This document shows positions 9,088 through 18,551 of a DNA stretch of 64,000 nucleotides, piece by piece. The translations under genes were made by a program, and so were the position numbers. This DNA comes from Fodinicurvata sediminis DSM 21159 (lineage in GTDB: Bacteria > Pseudomonadota > Alphaproteobacteria > Kiloniellales > DSM-21159), in contig NZ_ATVH01000019.1 of the NCBI RefSeq assembly GCF_000420625.1, forward strand, positions 62,001 to 126,000. The letters run 5' to 3'. Each line of letters starts with the position of its first letter. Position 1 is the stretch's first letter. The notes under the pieces are model-generated. The model did no database searches and had not been told where the DNA came from. It worked only from the letters and a program-made list of their open reading frames with translations.

Positions 9088-10674
9088 CTAGTGGGGCCGT
9101 AACTGTGCTTCCGCAATGCTGTCGCCCCAGGCGGACATGATTTCGGTGCAGCCCATGTTCTGATCGCCTTCGCGCAGAACGGCAACCGGACAGGCATAGG
9201 CAAAGGGGAAGGCCGTACGTGGTGCCGTGATAACCTTGTGCTCCTGGCGCAGGGCCTCGATCCAGGAGGGGTCCAGTTGCTCGTCCGCCACCAACAGGTC
9301 CTGTCCGGAAACATCGATCCGCGGATGGTGGAAGCTGTCTTCCAGGGACAGGCCATGGTCCACCATCAGGGAGGAAAGCTGGGCGACGGCCGATACGATC
9401 TTGCGTCCTCCCGACGCGCCAATGGCAAAACGCCGGTTTCCCTGTTCGCCGATCACCGGGCAGATGTTCATCAGGCAGCGCTTGTCCGGCCCCAGGGAAT
9501 TCGGGCGGCCCTGTTCGGGATCGAACCACATGATGCCATTGTTCATTAGCAAGCCGGTCGAGCCCGACACTGTACGCGCCCCGAAGATGGAAAGGAGCGT
9601 CTGGGTCTGGGCCACCATGTTGCCGTGCCGGTCGACGACGGAGAAATGGGTGGTGCAGCCCGGCGCATCCTTGGGCTCCTCATGGTCGCCCATGGTGTTG
9701 AAGCGTTTCTCGTAGGCCTGTTTGAGCGCTTCGGCATAGGCTGCAAAGCTGTCCGCTGTCGGAGCTCCGTCCGTTTCAAGCCGCTGGGAGAGCACTTCGA
9801 ATGCGTCACGGAACGTGGGTCCGGCTGTCATGTAAGGGGTGACATGAAAGTGGGAGTCCCTGTACGCGAAGCTCAGCGGGGCTTCGAAGGATGCGCGATA
9901 GTTGCGCAGGTCTTCCATGGACAGGCAGCCGCCCTTAGCCTGCAAATCTGCAACCATGGCGGCCGCAATGTCGCCCTCGTAGAATTCACGGGCACCTTTC
10001 TCGGCCAGTTGGGACAGGGTATCCGCCATCTTCGGGTTGGGGATGCGCTTGTCTTCAAGGCTGGTCCATCCGGCGATGGTGGGCCATTGACCATCCTCGA
10101 GGAACAGAGCGGCCGCATCAGGATCCTGTGCCAGACTGCGTGTGGCCGAAGCGATGATCAGGGCTGCATACCAGTCCACCTGCAGGCCTTTGCGCGCCAG
10201 ATCCACGGAGGGCGCAATGAGGTTGCGCCAAGGCATGCGGCCGAAGCGTTCGTGCGCCTTGCCGACACCATCGATCAGGCCCGGCACGGCGACGGCTGTC
10301 GCACCTTGAATGTTACGGTCCTCCACGACCGCTTCCCAGGGGAAGAGATCACTGGCCTTGCCGGTACCGGAAAGCGGGTAGTCGGCCGGATCAAGAGCGC
10401 CCGGGGAGCGCATGCCATAGTTGAGGGAGTGCGCCTGCTCTTCATTTGCGCGCCAGAGCATCATGGCACCACCACCAGCCGGACCGCTCATCCAGGGTTC
10501 CAGGACGCCCAGCGCGAAGGATGTGGCAACCGCTGCGTCCACGGCATCACCGCCTTCTGCCAGAATCTCTGCACCAACGCGTGCGGCGTGGCTGTGCTGA
10601 GCCGAGACAACACCACCCTTGGTTTTGATTACGGTTTTGCGGACCTGCTGTGTGGTGGAAAGGTTGATGCTCAA
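9088..10674 (-). CDS. ggt: gamma-glutamyltransferase-family protein
   Basis: An N-terminal nucleophile hydrolase that transfers or hydrolyses gamma-glutamyl groups, as in glutathione breakdown. The 528-residue precursor has the self-processing site at Thr341 in the conserved TTHFSVVD motif, so it should split into large and small subunits. Other family features are DAAVATSFALGVLEP and GASGGRKI. There is no signal peptide, unlike the periplasmic E. coli enzyme, so it should act in the cytosol. The start is TTG with AAGAGGAA upstream; no nearer ATG exists without losing conserved sequence. It lies 62 bases after iclR and 70 bases before the deaminase, probably one operon. Confidence 0.88.
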   Translation of the reverse strand: MSINLSTTQQVRKTVIKTKGGVVSAQHSHAARVGAEILAEGGDAVDAAVATSFALGVLEPWMSGPAGGGAMMLWRANEEQAHSLNYGMRSPGALDPADYPLSGTGKASDLFPWEAVVEDRNIQGATAVAVPGLIDGVGKAHERFGRMPWRNLIAPSVDLARKGLQVDWYAALIIASATRSLAQDPDAAALFLEDGQWPTIAGWTSLEDKRIPNPKMADTLSQLAEKGAREFYEGDIAAAMVADLQAKGGCLSMEDLRNYRASFEAPLSFAYRDSHFHVTPYMTAGPTFRDAFEVLSQRLETDGAPTADSFAAYAEALKQAYEKRFNTMGDHEEPKDAPGCTTHFSVVDRHGNMVAQTQTLLSIFGARTVSGSTGLLMNNGIMWFDPEQGRPNSLGPDKRCLMNICPVIGEQGNRRFAIGASGGRKIVSAVAQLSSLMVDHGLSLEDSFHHPRIDVSGQDLLVADEQLDPSWIEALRQEHKVITAPRTAFPFAYACPVAVLREGDQNMGCTEIMSAWGDSIAEAQLRPH

Positions 10675-10736
10675 GATTCTGGTTCCTCTTAGCCTGTTAT
10701 TCTGGAGTTCATTAGAGTTCGCTTTGATGATCCGGA

Positions 10737-11546
10737 TCAGCGCGCAATGTCCATGGCGGCTTCCGAAATGAGGGGGGCGAAGCGGGTCACGAAATCCTCC
10801 GGTTTCCAGTCACTCAGGGAGCCGGCCAGGTGGATTGCGCCTGCAGGTCGGCCGTCAGGACCGGGCAGAGCGACTCCAATGGCAATTTCACCGATCAGGA
10901 TTTCCTCCAAGGTTAGGGCATAGCCCTTGTCCCGCGCCTCAGCCAGCTTGTCCCTGATAGCGGCGGGATCTGTCAGAGTTCTGGGCGTAAAGGGGGTTCT
11001 GTCCGAGCGTTCGATGATATCGTCCGCTTCTGCACTGTCGAGTTGTGAGAGTATTGCGCGTCCACCGGAGGAGCAGTAGGTGGGAACGCTGTGTCCCACC
11101 AAGGTAGCGTGAAAGGTCTCGCGTTTGCTCTGCATGCGGGCGGCATAGACAACACGCAGGTCGTCGAAAAGGCTGAGATCCACCCGCTCGCGAACGTTGC
11201 GCCGCAGTTCAAGCAGCACCGGCGTCGCCCTGCGCACGAGCGGGTTCAGGCGCAGGTAATCCAGCGTATGATCCAGGATGCGGATGTCCGGCAGGAAGCC
11301 TCGTCCATGTTCATCGCGCCGGATATATCCAAGCCTTCGCAAGGTGTGTACGATCCGCTGTGCCGCCGAGCGGTCGATTTGAGCGGACTGGGCAATTTCT
11401 GATAAACTCAGCGGCTGTTCGCTCTCGTGAAAGGCCGAGAGTACATCGAGCGCGCGGCCGATGGAGCGCGTGAAAAGGGGGTCTTCCAGATGGTCCTTCT
11501 GGCCACTCGATGTTCCCGAACCTGGCCTCAATACACTGCGCACCAT
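10737..11546 (-). CDS. IclR-family transcriptional regulator
   Basis: A 269-residue DNA-binding regulator. The winged helix-turn-helix lies at about residues 25-90 (RALDVLSAFHESEQPLSLSE ... AAQRIVHTLRRLGY). The C-terminal IclR effector domain contains GGRAILSQL and the GEIAIGVALPGPDG segment. It is transcribed divergently from the M81/ABC peptide operon and upstream of ggt and the deaminase, so it probably controls both arms. The effector is unknown; a peptide, amino acid or carboxylate is plausible from context. Confidence 0.92.
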   Translation of the reverse strand: MVRSVLRPGSGTSSGQKDHLEDPLFTRSIGRALDVLSAFHESEQPLSLSEIAQSAQIDRSAAQRIVHTLRRLGYIRRDEHGRGFLPDIRILDHTLDYLRLNPLVRRATPVLLELRRNVRERVDLSLFDDLRVVYAARMQSKRETFHATLVGHSVPTYCSSGGRAILSQLDSAEADDIIERSDRTPFTPRTLTDPAAIRDKLAEARDKGYALTLEEILIGEIAIGVALPGPDGRPAGAIHLAGSLSDWKPEDFVTRFAPLISEAAMDIAR

Positions 11547-11562
11547 TCGTTCGCTCGCGCTG

Positions 11563-11590
11563 TTGACAATAAGTGAATGATGAATTTAAC
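11563..11590 (+). promoter_or_regulatory. candidate promoter of the M81/ABC peptide operon
   Basis: A perfect -35 TTGACA (11563-11568) and a -10-like TTTAAC (11585-11590) are separated by 16 bases in the divergent region between iclR and the M81 gene. The spacing and the perfect -35 support it; the -10 matches 4 of 6 consensus bases. Confidence 0.5.
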
Positions 11591-11608
11591 GTGACAGGCA
11601 ATGCAAGA

Positions 11609-11625
11609 GTATCGTTCAGCGATAC
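11609..11625. promoter_or_regulatory. candidate operator palindrome between iclR and the M81 gene
   Basis: GTATCG and CGATAC arms with a 5-base centre (TTCAG) form a 17-bp inverted repeat. It lies about 19 bases after the putative -10, inside the 5' leader of the plus-strand operon. Its size fits an IclR-family operator, and a bound regulator would block transcription. No binding consensus for this regulator is known to me. Confidence 0.45.
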
Positions 11626-11700
11626 AGAAGAATAATTTTCGTTTGATTTTTGGAACAAATCCCTGAATCAAATAGAGGCAGACAGGGAGATGGTAAGACC

Positions 11701-13227
11701 ATGGGAAGCCGGGTCGCCATAGGCGGGCTATTACACGAAACGAACACTTTTGCTCCCACTAAAGCGGATTATGCGGCCTTCGAGCAAGGGGGTGGCTATA
11801 TCCCGATGACGAGGGGCATGCGTCTGTTTGATGTGGCGAAGGGCATCAATCTGGGTGTGTCCGGGGCCATGGCGCATGGCCGTGAGGCCGGCTGGGACAT
11901 GATCCCAACCCTCTGGGCCGGTGCGATTCCTTCGGCACATGTCACGCGTGATGCCTATGAAGCCATTGTTTCCGAGATCGTCGAAGGCATTGCCGCTGCG
12001 GGCGAACTAGATGGTGTCTACCTGGACCTGCATGGCGCCATGGTCTGTGAGCATCTGGACGATGGTGAGGGCGAATTGCTCCAGCGCGTCCGCAATGTGG
12101 TTGGAGATGCCGTACCCATTGCAGCCAGTCTGGACCTCCACGGAAACATCACGGAAAAGATGATGTCGGCGGCCGACGTCCTGGTCGGCTTTCGCACATA
12201 TCCCCACATCGACATGGCCAGGACCGGTGAGCGCGCCGCCCAGCAACTGACAAAGATCATGTCCGAGGGCCGTCGTCCGGCAAAGGCCATGCGGCGGTTG
12301 CCTTATCTGGTGCCGATTCCCTGGCAGTGCACGGATCTTCAGCCTGGCGCGCGCCTTTATGGTCTGGTGGATGAGCTTGAGCAGGGAGATGTTTCCAGCA
12401 CATCGCTGTTCATGGGGTTCCCCGCCGCCGACTTTCCGGAATGCGGCCCCACGGCGCTGGCCTTTGCCGATAGCCAGCAGGCTGCGGATGAGGCAGTTGA
12501 TCGTATTGCCGAGGCCTACAGGCAGGCCGAGCCGGAATATGCGGGCACATCTTATGAAGCGGCGGACGGTGTGGCAAAGGCCCGTGAGTTGCTGGCACAG
12601 GGCGTTCCGCGCCCGATCGTTCTGGCCGATACTCAGGACAATCCGGGTGCCGGCGGCGATTCCAACACGACGGGTATGCTGCGGGCCCTGGTCGAGGCTG
12701 CCGTGCCGGATGCCGCCGTCGGCCTGATCGTCGATCCGGAATCGGCGGCCCAGGCCCATGCAGCCGGTGAGGGGCGAGAAATCGAACTGGCACTGGGTGG
12801 GCAGTCGAACGTTCCGGGCGACAGCCCCTATACTGCGCGCTTCGTCGTTGAGAAGCTCTCCGACGGCCGTTTTACAGCGCCGGGCCCCTTCTATGGCGGA
12901 GCACAGATGGATCTGGGGCCTTCGGCCTGTCTCAGGATCGGTGGGGTCCGCGTCGTGGTTTCCACACACAAGGCACAGATGGCGGATCGGGAGATGTTCC
13001 GCTTCGCCGGCATCGCCCCCGAGGAAACGGATATCCTCGTGGTCAAGAGTTCAACACACTTCCGGGCCGATTTCGCGCCGATAGCGGGGCAAATTCTTGT
13101 TTGCGTCGCGCCTGGCCCCATGGCCATCGATCCGGCATCGTTGCCGTGGCGGCGATTGACGCCGGGGCTTCGGCTTTCGCCCATGGGCCCGGAATACAGA
13201 ATGCAGGGTGCTGAAGGCGTGGGGTGA
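11701..13227 (+). CDS. M81-family metallopeptidase (MlrC-like)
   Basis: A 508-residue homologue of MlrC, the zinc peptidase that finishes microcystin degradation; most members act on unknown peptides. The N-terminal half has HETNTF near the start, LDLHGAM and the metal-binding DLHGN, followed by RTYPHIDM. The C-terminal MlrC domain includes DNPGAGGDSNTTGML. An upstream start at 11650 is in frame, but 11701 is preferred because AGGGAGATGG precedes it and the family begins at this point. It is the first gene of an operon with an oligopeptide-type ABC importer, so it probably acts on the imported substrate. Another member lies at 48230-49732. Confidence 0.9.
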   Translation: MGSRVAIGGLLHETNTFAPTKADYAAFEQGGGYIPMTRGMRLFDVAKGINLGVSGAMAHGREAGWDMIPTLWAGAIPSAHVTRDAYEAIVSEIVEGIAAAGELDGVYLDLHGAMVCEHLDDGEGELLQRVRNVVGDAVPIAASLDLHGNITEKMMSAADVLVGFRTYPHIDMARTGERAAQQLTKIMSEGRRPAKAMRRLPYLVPIPWQCTDLQPGARLYGLVDELEQGDVSSTSLFMGFPAADFPECGPTALAFADSQQAADEAVDRIAEAYRQAEPEYAGTSYEAADGVAKARELLAQGVPRPIVLADTQDNPGAGGDSNTTGMLRALVEAAVPDAAVGLIVDPESAAQAHAAGEGREIELALGGQSNVPGDSPYTARFVVEKLSDGRFTAPGPFYGGAQMDLGPSACLRIGGVRVVVSTHKAQMADREMFRFAGIAPEETDILVVKSSTHFRADFAPIAGQILVCVAPGPMAIDPASLPWRRLTPGLRLSPMGPEYRMQGAEGVG

Positions 13228-13309
13228 TACCCGGCCGTCCCTGTACCGTCGAGACGATTTGTCTCCAACAAGAGTAGATTTAACCTGAAAACCAGCAGAG
13301 AGGTACATT

Positions 13310-14926
13310 ATGACAGAACATTTCAAAGCCAGGAGCGGGCGCATGGCCCGGCGCGGCGGCGTTGCAGCCGCGGCGCTGATGGCCATGACCATGCTGACGC
13401 CGGCGAGCTCCGTCGCTCAGGACGAGCAGGAGACCATTACCGGTGTCATGCACTCCGGCCTGCGTGTGCTGGACCCGATCATCACCACGGCCCACATCAC
13501 CCGCAACCATGGTTACATGATCTATGACGTCCTGCTGGCTCAGGACGAGGACTTCCAGCCGCATCCGCAGATGGCCGACTGGGAAGTCTCGGATGACAAC
13601 CTGGTTTACACCTTTACCCTGCGGGATGGCCTGAAATTCCACGACGGTGAGCCTGTGACAGCCGAGGACGTTGTTGCATCGCTTGAGCGTTGGGGCGAGG
13701 TCGATTCCGGTGGCCAGCAGATCTTCGACGTAACCGACAGCCTGGAGGCCACGGACGAGAAGACGGTGACCTGGACGCTCAGCGAGCCCTTCCCGCCCAT
13801 GCTTCAGGTGCTCTCGAAGCAGTCGGCACGTCCGGCCTTCATCATGCCGAAGCGTGTTGCCGAAACGCCGGCAGACACCTCCATTGACGAGTATGTCGGT
13901 TCCGGTCCTTTCGTCTTCAACGAGGAAGAGTTCGATCCAGGACAGAAGGTCGTTTACGACAAGTTCGAGGATTATGTCCCGCGCGATGAAGAAGCGAACT
14001 GGATGGCTGGCGGCAAGGAGGTCAACGTCGACCGGGTCGAGTGGGTCAGCATGTCCGACATGATGACATCGGTGAACGCGCTTGCCGAAGGCGAGATCGA
14101 CTATATCGAGCAGGTCGAAGTCGATCTTCTGCCGATCCTTGATGCGAACGAGAATGTGACCGTCGAACGCCGCGATCCGCTTGGTTACCAGACCATCGGA
14201 CGTATGAACTTCAAGCATCCACCGTTCGATAACCAGAAGATCCGTCAGGCTGCCCTGCTGGCGCTCAGTCAGGAAGATGTCCTGGGCACCATGATCGGCA
14301 ACCCCGACTACTATGAGCTCTGTGGGTCCGTCTTCGGTTGTGGAACGCCGCTTGAGGACGAAACCGGGGCCGAGAGCCTGTTGGAAGGTGGAGATCCCGA
14401 AGCGGCTCAGGCCCTTCTGGACGAAGCCGGTTATGACGGCACGCCGATCGTGCTGATGCAGCCGACGGACGTTGCCAGCCTGGATGACCAGCCGGTGGTT
14501 GCGGCTCAGGCCTTCCGCGAGGCTGGCTTCGAGGTCGACATGCAGCCAATGGACTGGCAGAGCGTTGTCAGCCGTCGTGCCAGCATGGACCCGCCGGATG
14601 AAGGTGGCTGGAACATCTTCTTCACCAACTGGCAGCTGCCAGAGGTTGCCGATCCGCTGATCAACCCCATGCTGAACTCCCGCGGTGATTCCGCCTGGTT
14701 CGGCTGGCCGGACGATGAGCACATGGAGGATCTGCGCTCTCAGTATGTCGATGCCAAGAGCGAGGAAGAGCGCAAGGAAATCGCGAGCGAAATCCAGGCC
14801 TATGCCCTGGAAACGGTGAACTATATCCCGCTGGGGCAGTACTTCATGCCGCAGGCTCGCCGCAACAATGTTGTGGACATGATTCCTTCGCCGGTTCCGG
14901 TCTTCTGGAACATCGACAAGGAGTAA
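13310..14926 (+). CDS. ABC transporter substrate-binding protein, peptide/nickel type
   Basis: A 538-residue family 5 solute-binding protein of the periplasm, delivering oligopeptides or related compounds to the adjacent permeases. It has an N-terminal export signal with a double arginine (MARRGG) followed by a hydrophobic stretch to about residue 37. Family 5 hallmarks include LADWEV-like sequence (MADWEVSDDNLVYTFTLRD), GLKFHDGEPVTAEDV and the late FFTNWQLPE region. A strong hairpin directly after the gene separates it from the permease genes and probably lets it be made in excess of them. Confidence 0.93.
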   Translation: MTEHFKARSGRMARRGGVAAAALMAMTMLTPASSVAQDEQETITGVMHSGLRVLDPIITTAHITRNHGYMIYDVLLAQDEDFQPHPQMADWEVSDDNLVYTFTLRDGLKFHDGEPVTAEDVVASLERWGEVDSGGQQIFDVTDSLEATDEKTVTWTLSEPFPPMLQVLSKQSARPAFIMPKRVAETPADTSIDEYVGSGPFVFNEEEFDPGQKVVYDKFEDYVPRDEEANWMAGGKEVNVDRVEWVSMSDMMTSVNALAEGEIDYIEQVEVDLLPILDANENVTVERRDPLGYQTIGRMNFKHPPFDNQKIRQAALLALSQEDVLGTMIGNPDYYELCGSVFGCGTPLEDETGAESLLEGGDPEAAQALLDEAGYDGTPIVLMQPTDVASLDDQPVVAAQAFREAGFEVDMQPMDWQSVVSRRASMDPPDEGGWNIFFTNWQLPEVADPLINPMLNSRGDSAWFGWPDDEHMEDLRSQYVDAKSEEERKEIASEIQAYALETVNYIPLGQYFMPQARRNNVVDMIPSPVPVFWNIDKE

Positions 14927-14942
14927 CTGCCTAGCTTCGTTT

Positions 14943-14978
14943 CGGACGGGTGATGCCAGTGACTGCATCACCCGTCCG
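14943..14978 (+). terminator. intra-operon hairpin after the peptide-binding protein gene
   Basis: A perfect 13-bp stem (CGGACGGGTGATG pairing with CATCACCCGTCCG, 10-nt loop) lies 16 bases after the binding-protein stop, followed by ATTTCGTTT. The T-run is weak, so it is more likely a partial terminator or an mRNA 3'-end stabiliser than a full stop, since the permease genes continue in the same direction. Confidence 0.75.
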
Positions 14979-15019
14979 ATTTCGTTTGAACCAGGCACAT
15001 TACAGAGAAAGAGCCCAAG

Positions 15020-15961
15020 ATGCTTGGCTACATTATTCGGCGCATCCTGGCGGTCATTCCCGTCATGCTGATTGTTGCAATCTTCGTCTTCCTGATGCTC
15101 CGTCTTTCTCCGGGCGATCCTGCGGCCATCCTGGCCGGCGATTCCGCGACCGCGGCGCAGATCGAGAAGATTCGAACGGAACTTGGCCTGAACGATCCAC
15201 TTCACATCCAGTTCATTACCTGGATGGGGCAGTTGCTTCAGGGAGATCTCGGTACCTCCCTGATTTCGAAGACGGGTGTGGTCGACATGATTGCAAACCG
15301 AATCAACCCGACCATCAACCTGGCCCTCATGACGATCATCATCTCGGTTCTGTTGGCTGTTCCCATGGGCGTGGCGGCCGCCTGGAGGCATCGCACATGG
15401 GTCGACTATCTGGTCATGAGCTTTTCGGTCCTGGGCTTCTCGATCCCGGTTTTCGTGATCGGCTATATCTTCATGTCCATTTTCTCGCTGGGCCTCGGTT
15501 GGTTTCCGGTTCAGGGCTATCGTGCACCGACGGAGGATTTCTTCGGGTTTCTGTTGCGGGCCATCCTGCCCTCACTGACCCTGGCGACAATCTATGTAGC
15601 CCTGATTGCGCGCATGACCCGCGCCAGCATGCTTGAGGTCCTGGGCGAAGACTACATAAGAACGGCGCGTGCCAAAGGCGTGAAAGAGAATTCCGTGCTT
15701 TTCCGCCATGCCTTGCGGAATGCGGCCGTCCCAATCATGACCATCATCGGAATCGGCTTCGCACTGCTGATCGGGGGCGTGGTCGTAACCGAAAGCGTGT
15801 TCAACATTCCAGGGATTGGACGTCTGACGGTCGATGCGATCCTGGCGCGGGACTACCCCGTGATTCAGGCCATCATCCTTCTGACGGCGGGCATCTATGT
15901 GCTGATCAACCTGCTGATCGACCTGTCCTATACCCTGCTTGACCCGAGGATCCGTTACTGA
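15020..15961 (+). CDS. ABC transporter permease, DppB/OppB type
   Basis: A 313-residue inner-membrane permease with the N-terminal YIIRRILAVIPVML helix typical of DppB. It has six predicted transmembrane segments and the EAA-type coupling loop near RTARAKGVKENSVLFRHALRNA. It pairs with the next gene to form the translocation pore. The ATG follows GAGAAAGAG; its stop overlaps the next start (TGATG). Confidence 0.95.
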   Translation: MLGYIIRRILAVIPVMLIVAIFVFLMLRLSPGDPAAILAGDSATAAQIEKIRTELGLNDPLHIQFITWMGQLLQGDLGTSLISKTGVVDMIANRINPTINLALMTIIISVLLAVPMGVAAAWRHRTWVDYLVMSFSVLGFSIPVFVIGYIFMSIFSLGLGWFPVQGYRAPTEDFFGFLLRAILPSLTLATIYVALIARMTRASMLEVLGEDYIRTARAKGVKENSVLFRHALRNAAVPIMTIIGIGFALLIGGVVVTESVFNIPGIGRLTVDAILARDYPVIQAIILLTAGIYVLINLLIDLSYTLLDPRIRY

Positions 15962-16845
15962 TGGCAAAAACTGCACAACCCGTTTCTGCTTCACAATGGT
16001 TTCTCGGTGCCTTGTCGCTGCCGCGCAAGTGGCGGATCGGCCCGGGGCCCATCATTGCCGCCATTGTGCTTACGATGATCGTTCTTTCGGCGGTGTTCGC
16101 GCCCTATTACGTTCCCTTTGACCCCATGCACATGGAGGCCACCAAGCGGCTACAGCCACCTGGCGGCGAATATATCCTTGGCACAGACCCGTTCGGTCGT
16201 GACATGTTCAGCCGTGTGGTCTCCGGCGGTCGTGTATCCCTTCTGATCGGTATTGGTGCTGCGGTCATCAGTGTCTTCTTTGGACTTCTGATCGGGCTGG
16301 TGGCCGGCTTCTTCCGCATGGCCGATGCCATCATCATGCGGATCATGGACAGCCTGATGTCCATTCCGGCCATCCTTCTGGCGATTGCCCTGGTTTCCCT
16401 GAGCGGCGCCAGCATCGGATCGGTGATCATTGCAATTACCATTCCGGAAATTCCCCGCGTGGTGCGTCTGGTGCGTTCCGTCGTCTTGAGCGCGCGTGAG
16501 GAACCATACGTGGAAGCGGCAACGGCCTTGGGGTCCAGCATGCCCAAGATTCTGACAAAGCACCTGATGCCCAACACCATGGCCCCCCTGATTGTTCAGG
16601 GGACCTATATCTGTGCCTCCGCAATTCTGATCGAGGCCATCCTGTCCTTCCTGGGCGCGGGGGTCAGTACCGAGACGCCTACATGGGGCAATATCATGGC
16701 CGAGGGGCGGGACTACTTCCAGATCAATCCCGGGCTGATCTTCTGGCCGGGTCTGATGCTGTCGCTCTGCATCCTCTCGATCAATCTCATTGGCGATACA
16801 GCGCGCGATCTGTTGGATCCGCGCCTGAAGAAACGGGAAGCCTGA
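15961..16845 (+). CDS. ABC transporter permease, DppC/OppC type
   Basis: A 294-residue second permease. Typical DppC features are HILGTDPFGRD-like sequence (YILGTDPFGRDMFSRV), the EAATALGSSMPKILTKHLMPN coupling loop, and FLGAGVSTETPTWGNIM near the C-terminus. It overlaps the preceding permease by one base and is followed after 3 bases by the ATPase, so the three are translated together. Confidence 0.95.
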   Translation: MAKTAQPVSASQWFLGALSLPRKWRIGPGPIIAAIVLTMIVLSAVFAPYYVPFDPMHMEATKRLQPPGGEYILGTDPFGRDMFSRVVSGGRVSLLIGIGAAVISVFFGLLIGLVAGFFRMADAIIMRIMDSLMSIPAILLAIALVSLSGASIGSVIIAITIPEIPRVVRLVRSVVLSAREEPYVEAATALGSSMPKILTKHLMPNTMAPLIVQGTYICASAILIEAILSFLGAGVSTETPTWGNIMAEGRDYFQINPGLIFWPGLMLSLCILSINLIGDTARDLLDPRLKKREA

Positions 16846-16848
16846 TAG

Positions 16849-18513
16849 ATGAAGTTCAAGTCACGCAACTTCGAAGGGGCCGAAACCGTCCTGGAGATCA
16901 AGGATCTGTCGGTCAACCTGCCCAATCAGGACACTGTGGCCCCGATCCTGGATCGCATCAGCCTCAACATTCGTGCCGGCGAGACCGCTTGCCTGGTCGG
17001 CGAAAGTGGTTCGGGAAAGTCGGTTACCTCGCTGGCTGTCATGGGGCTGCTGCCCAAGGGGGCACTCGAGGTCACAGGCGGGAAGATCACGCTTGAGGAC
17101 CGCGAACTGCTCGGCCTGTCCCACAACGAGCTGAGGCATATGCGCGCCCGTCGTATGGCGATGATCTTCCAGGAGCCGATGACGGCCCTGAACCCGGTCA
17201 TGCGCGTCGGGGACCAGATCGACGAGGTTCTGCAGATCCATGCCGACATGTCGGCTTCCGACCGCAAGGCCCGGGTACTCGACATCATGGAACAGGTGCA
17301 CCTGCCGGATGTGAAGCGCATCTATGGCTCGTATCCTCACCAGCTGTCGGGTGGGCAACGCCAGCGCATCATGATCGCCATGGCCCTGGTGCTTCAGCCG
17401 AAACTTCTGATTGCCGACGAACCGACCACGGCACTGGACGTGACCACACAGGAGCAGATCCTGAACCTGATTTCGGAACTTCAGGAATTGCAAGGCACGG
17501 CCGTGCTTTTCATCACCCATGACATGGGTGTGGTGGCCGAGATCGCGGACACTGTCCATGTGATGAAGGAAGGCCAGATCGTCGAACAGGCTCCTGTGGA
17601 GCGACTGCTTCGCGAGCCGCGTGAAGACTACACGCGCAAGCTTTTGAAGGCCGTGCCCAGCCTGGTCCCGCGCAAGGTGCGTCCGCCCAAGTCCGACGAT
17701 CAGGTCCTGCAGGTCCAGGACATGAAGAAGGTCTATGGCGGGAGTGGTTTCTTCGTAAAGAAGGAAGGAACCCTGGCGGCCCAGGATGTCAGTTTTACCA
17801 TCGCCCGCGGACGGACCTTGGGCATTGTCGGCGAAAGCGGCTCGGGCAAGTCGACCGTGGCGCGCTGTGTCATGCGCTTGATCGACCCCACCGAGGGCGA
17901 GGTACGCGTGGACGGGCATGAGATTGCCCGTCTGAACCGGCGCCAACTGCGCCCCTATCGCCGTTACATTCAGATCGTCTTCCAGGATCCTTTCCGCTCG
18001 CTCAATCCCCGCTGGAAAGTCGGGGAGAGCCTGATCGAAGGCCCGCTCAACTATGGCACCTCGCGCGAAGAGGCCATGAAGCAGGCCGGGGATCTGATGG
18101 AGCTTGTGGGACTGCCGCGCGATGTCCTGGATCGCTATCCGCACCAGTTCTCGGGTGGCCAGCGCCAGCGTATTGCCATTGCGCGAGCCGTGGCCATGAA
18201 GCCGGATGTCCTGGTGGCCGACGAGGCCGTGTCTGCCCTGGACGTGTCGATCCAGGCCCAGGTGCTGGAACTGTTGGCCGATATCCAGGACAAGCTGGGT
18301 GTAGCCATCCTGTTCATCACCCATGACCTGCGTGTGGCGGCCCAGATTTGCGACGACATTGTCGTCATGCAGAACGGGAATATCGTGGAGTACAACTCGG
18401 CCAGCGAGGTCCTGGCCAATCCACAGCATGAGTACACGCGCGCCCTGACCGAAGCCGCGCCGGGGCGTGAATGGGATTTCGCCAATTTCCGTGAATTGAA
18501 AAGAACAGCCTGA
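16849..18513 (+). CDS. fused ABC transporter ATPase (DppD-DppF type)
   Basis: A 554-residue protein carrying two complete nucleotide-binding domains, so it replaces the separate DppD and DppF subunits. The first half has Walker A GESGSGKS at 51-58, LSGGQRQR and a Walker B IADEPTTALD. The second half has Walker A GESGSGKST near 328-336, FSGGQRQR and VADEAVSALD. Each half ends with the oligopeptide-transporter C-terminal extension. It energises uptake by the two upstream permeases. Confidence 0.95.
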   Translation: MKFKSRNFEGAETVLEIKDLSVNLPNQDTVAPILDRISLNIRAGETACLVGESGSGKSVTSLAVMGLLPKGALEVTGGKITLEDRELLGLSHNELRHMRARRMAMIFQEPMTALNPVMRVGDQIDEVLQIHADMSASDRKARVLDIMEQVHLPDVKRIYGSYPHQLSGGQRQRIMIAMALVLQPKLLIADEPTTALDVTTQEQILNLISELQELQGTAVLFITHDMGVVAEIADTVHVMKEGQIVEQAPVERLLREPREDYTRKLLKAVPSLVPRKVRPPKSDDQVLQVQDMKKVYGGSGFFVKKEGTLAAQDVSFTIARGRTLGIVGESGSGKSTVARCVMRLIDPTEGEVRVDGHEIARLNRRQLRPYRRYIQIVFQDPFRSLNPRWKVGESLIEGPLNYGTSREEAMKQAGDLMELVGLPRDVLDRYPHQFSGGQRQRIAIARAVAMKPDVLVADEAVSALDVSIQAQVLELLADIQDKLGVAILFITHDLRVAAQICDDIVVMQNGNIVEYNSASEVLANPQHEYTRALTEAAPGREWDFANFRELKRTA

Positions 18514-18551
18514 GCCCGTCGAACAGAAGGGACTCGAACTAGGAGAGCATC

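Noticed and set aside
13280-15391. 703-residue antisense open frame
   Set aside because: It mirrors the ABC binding protein and permease genes, has no known motif, and arises from GC-rich codon bias. The antisense frames at 35019-37124, 48062-50035, 1932-2834 and 16861-18429 were rejected for the same reason.
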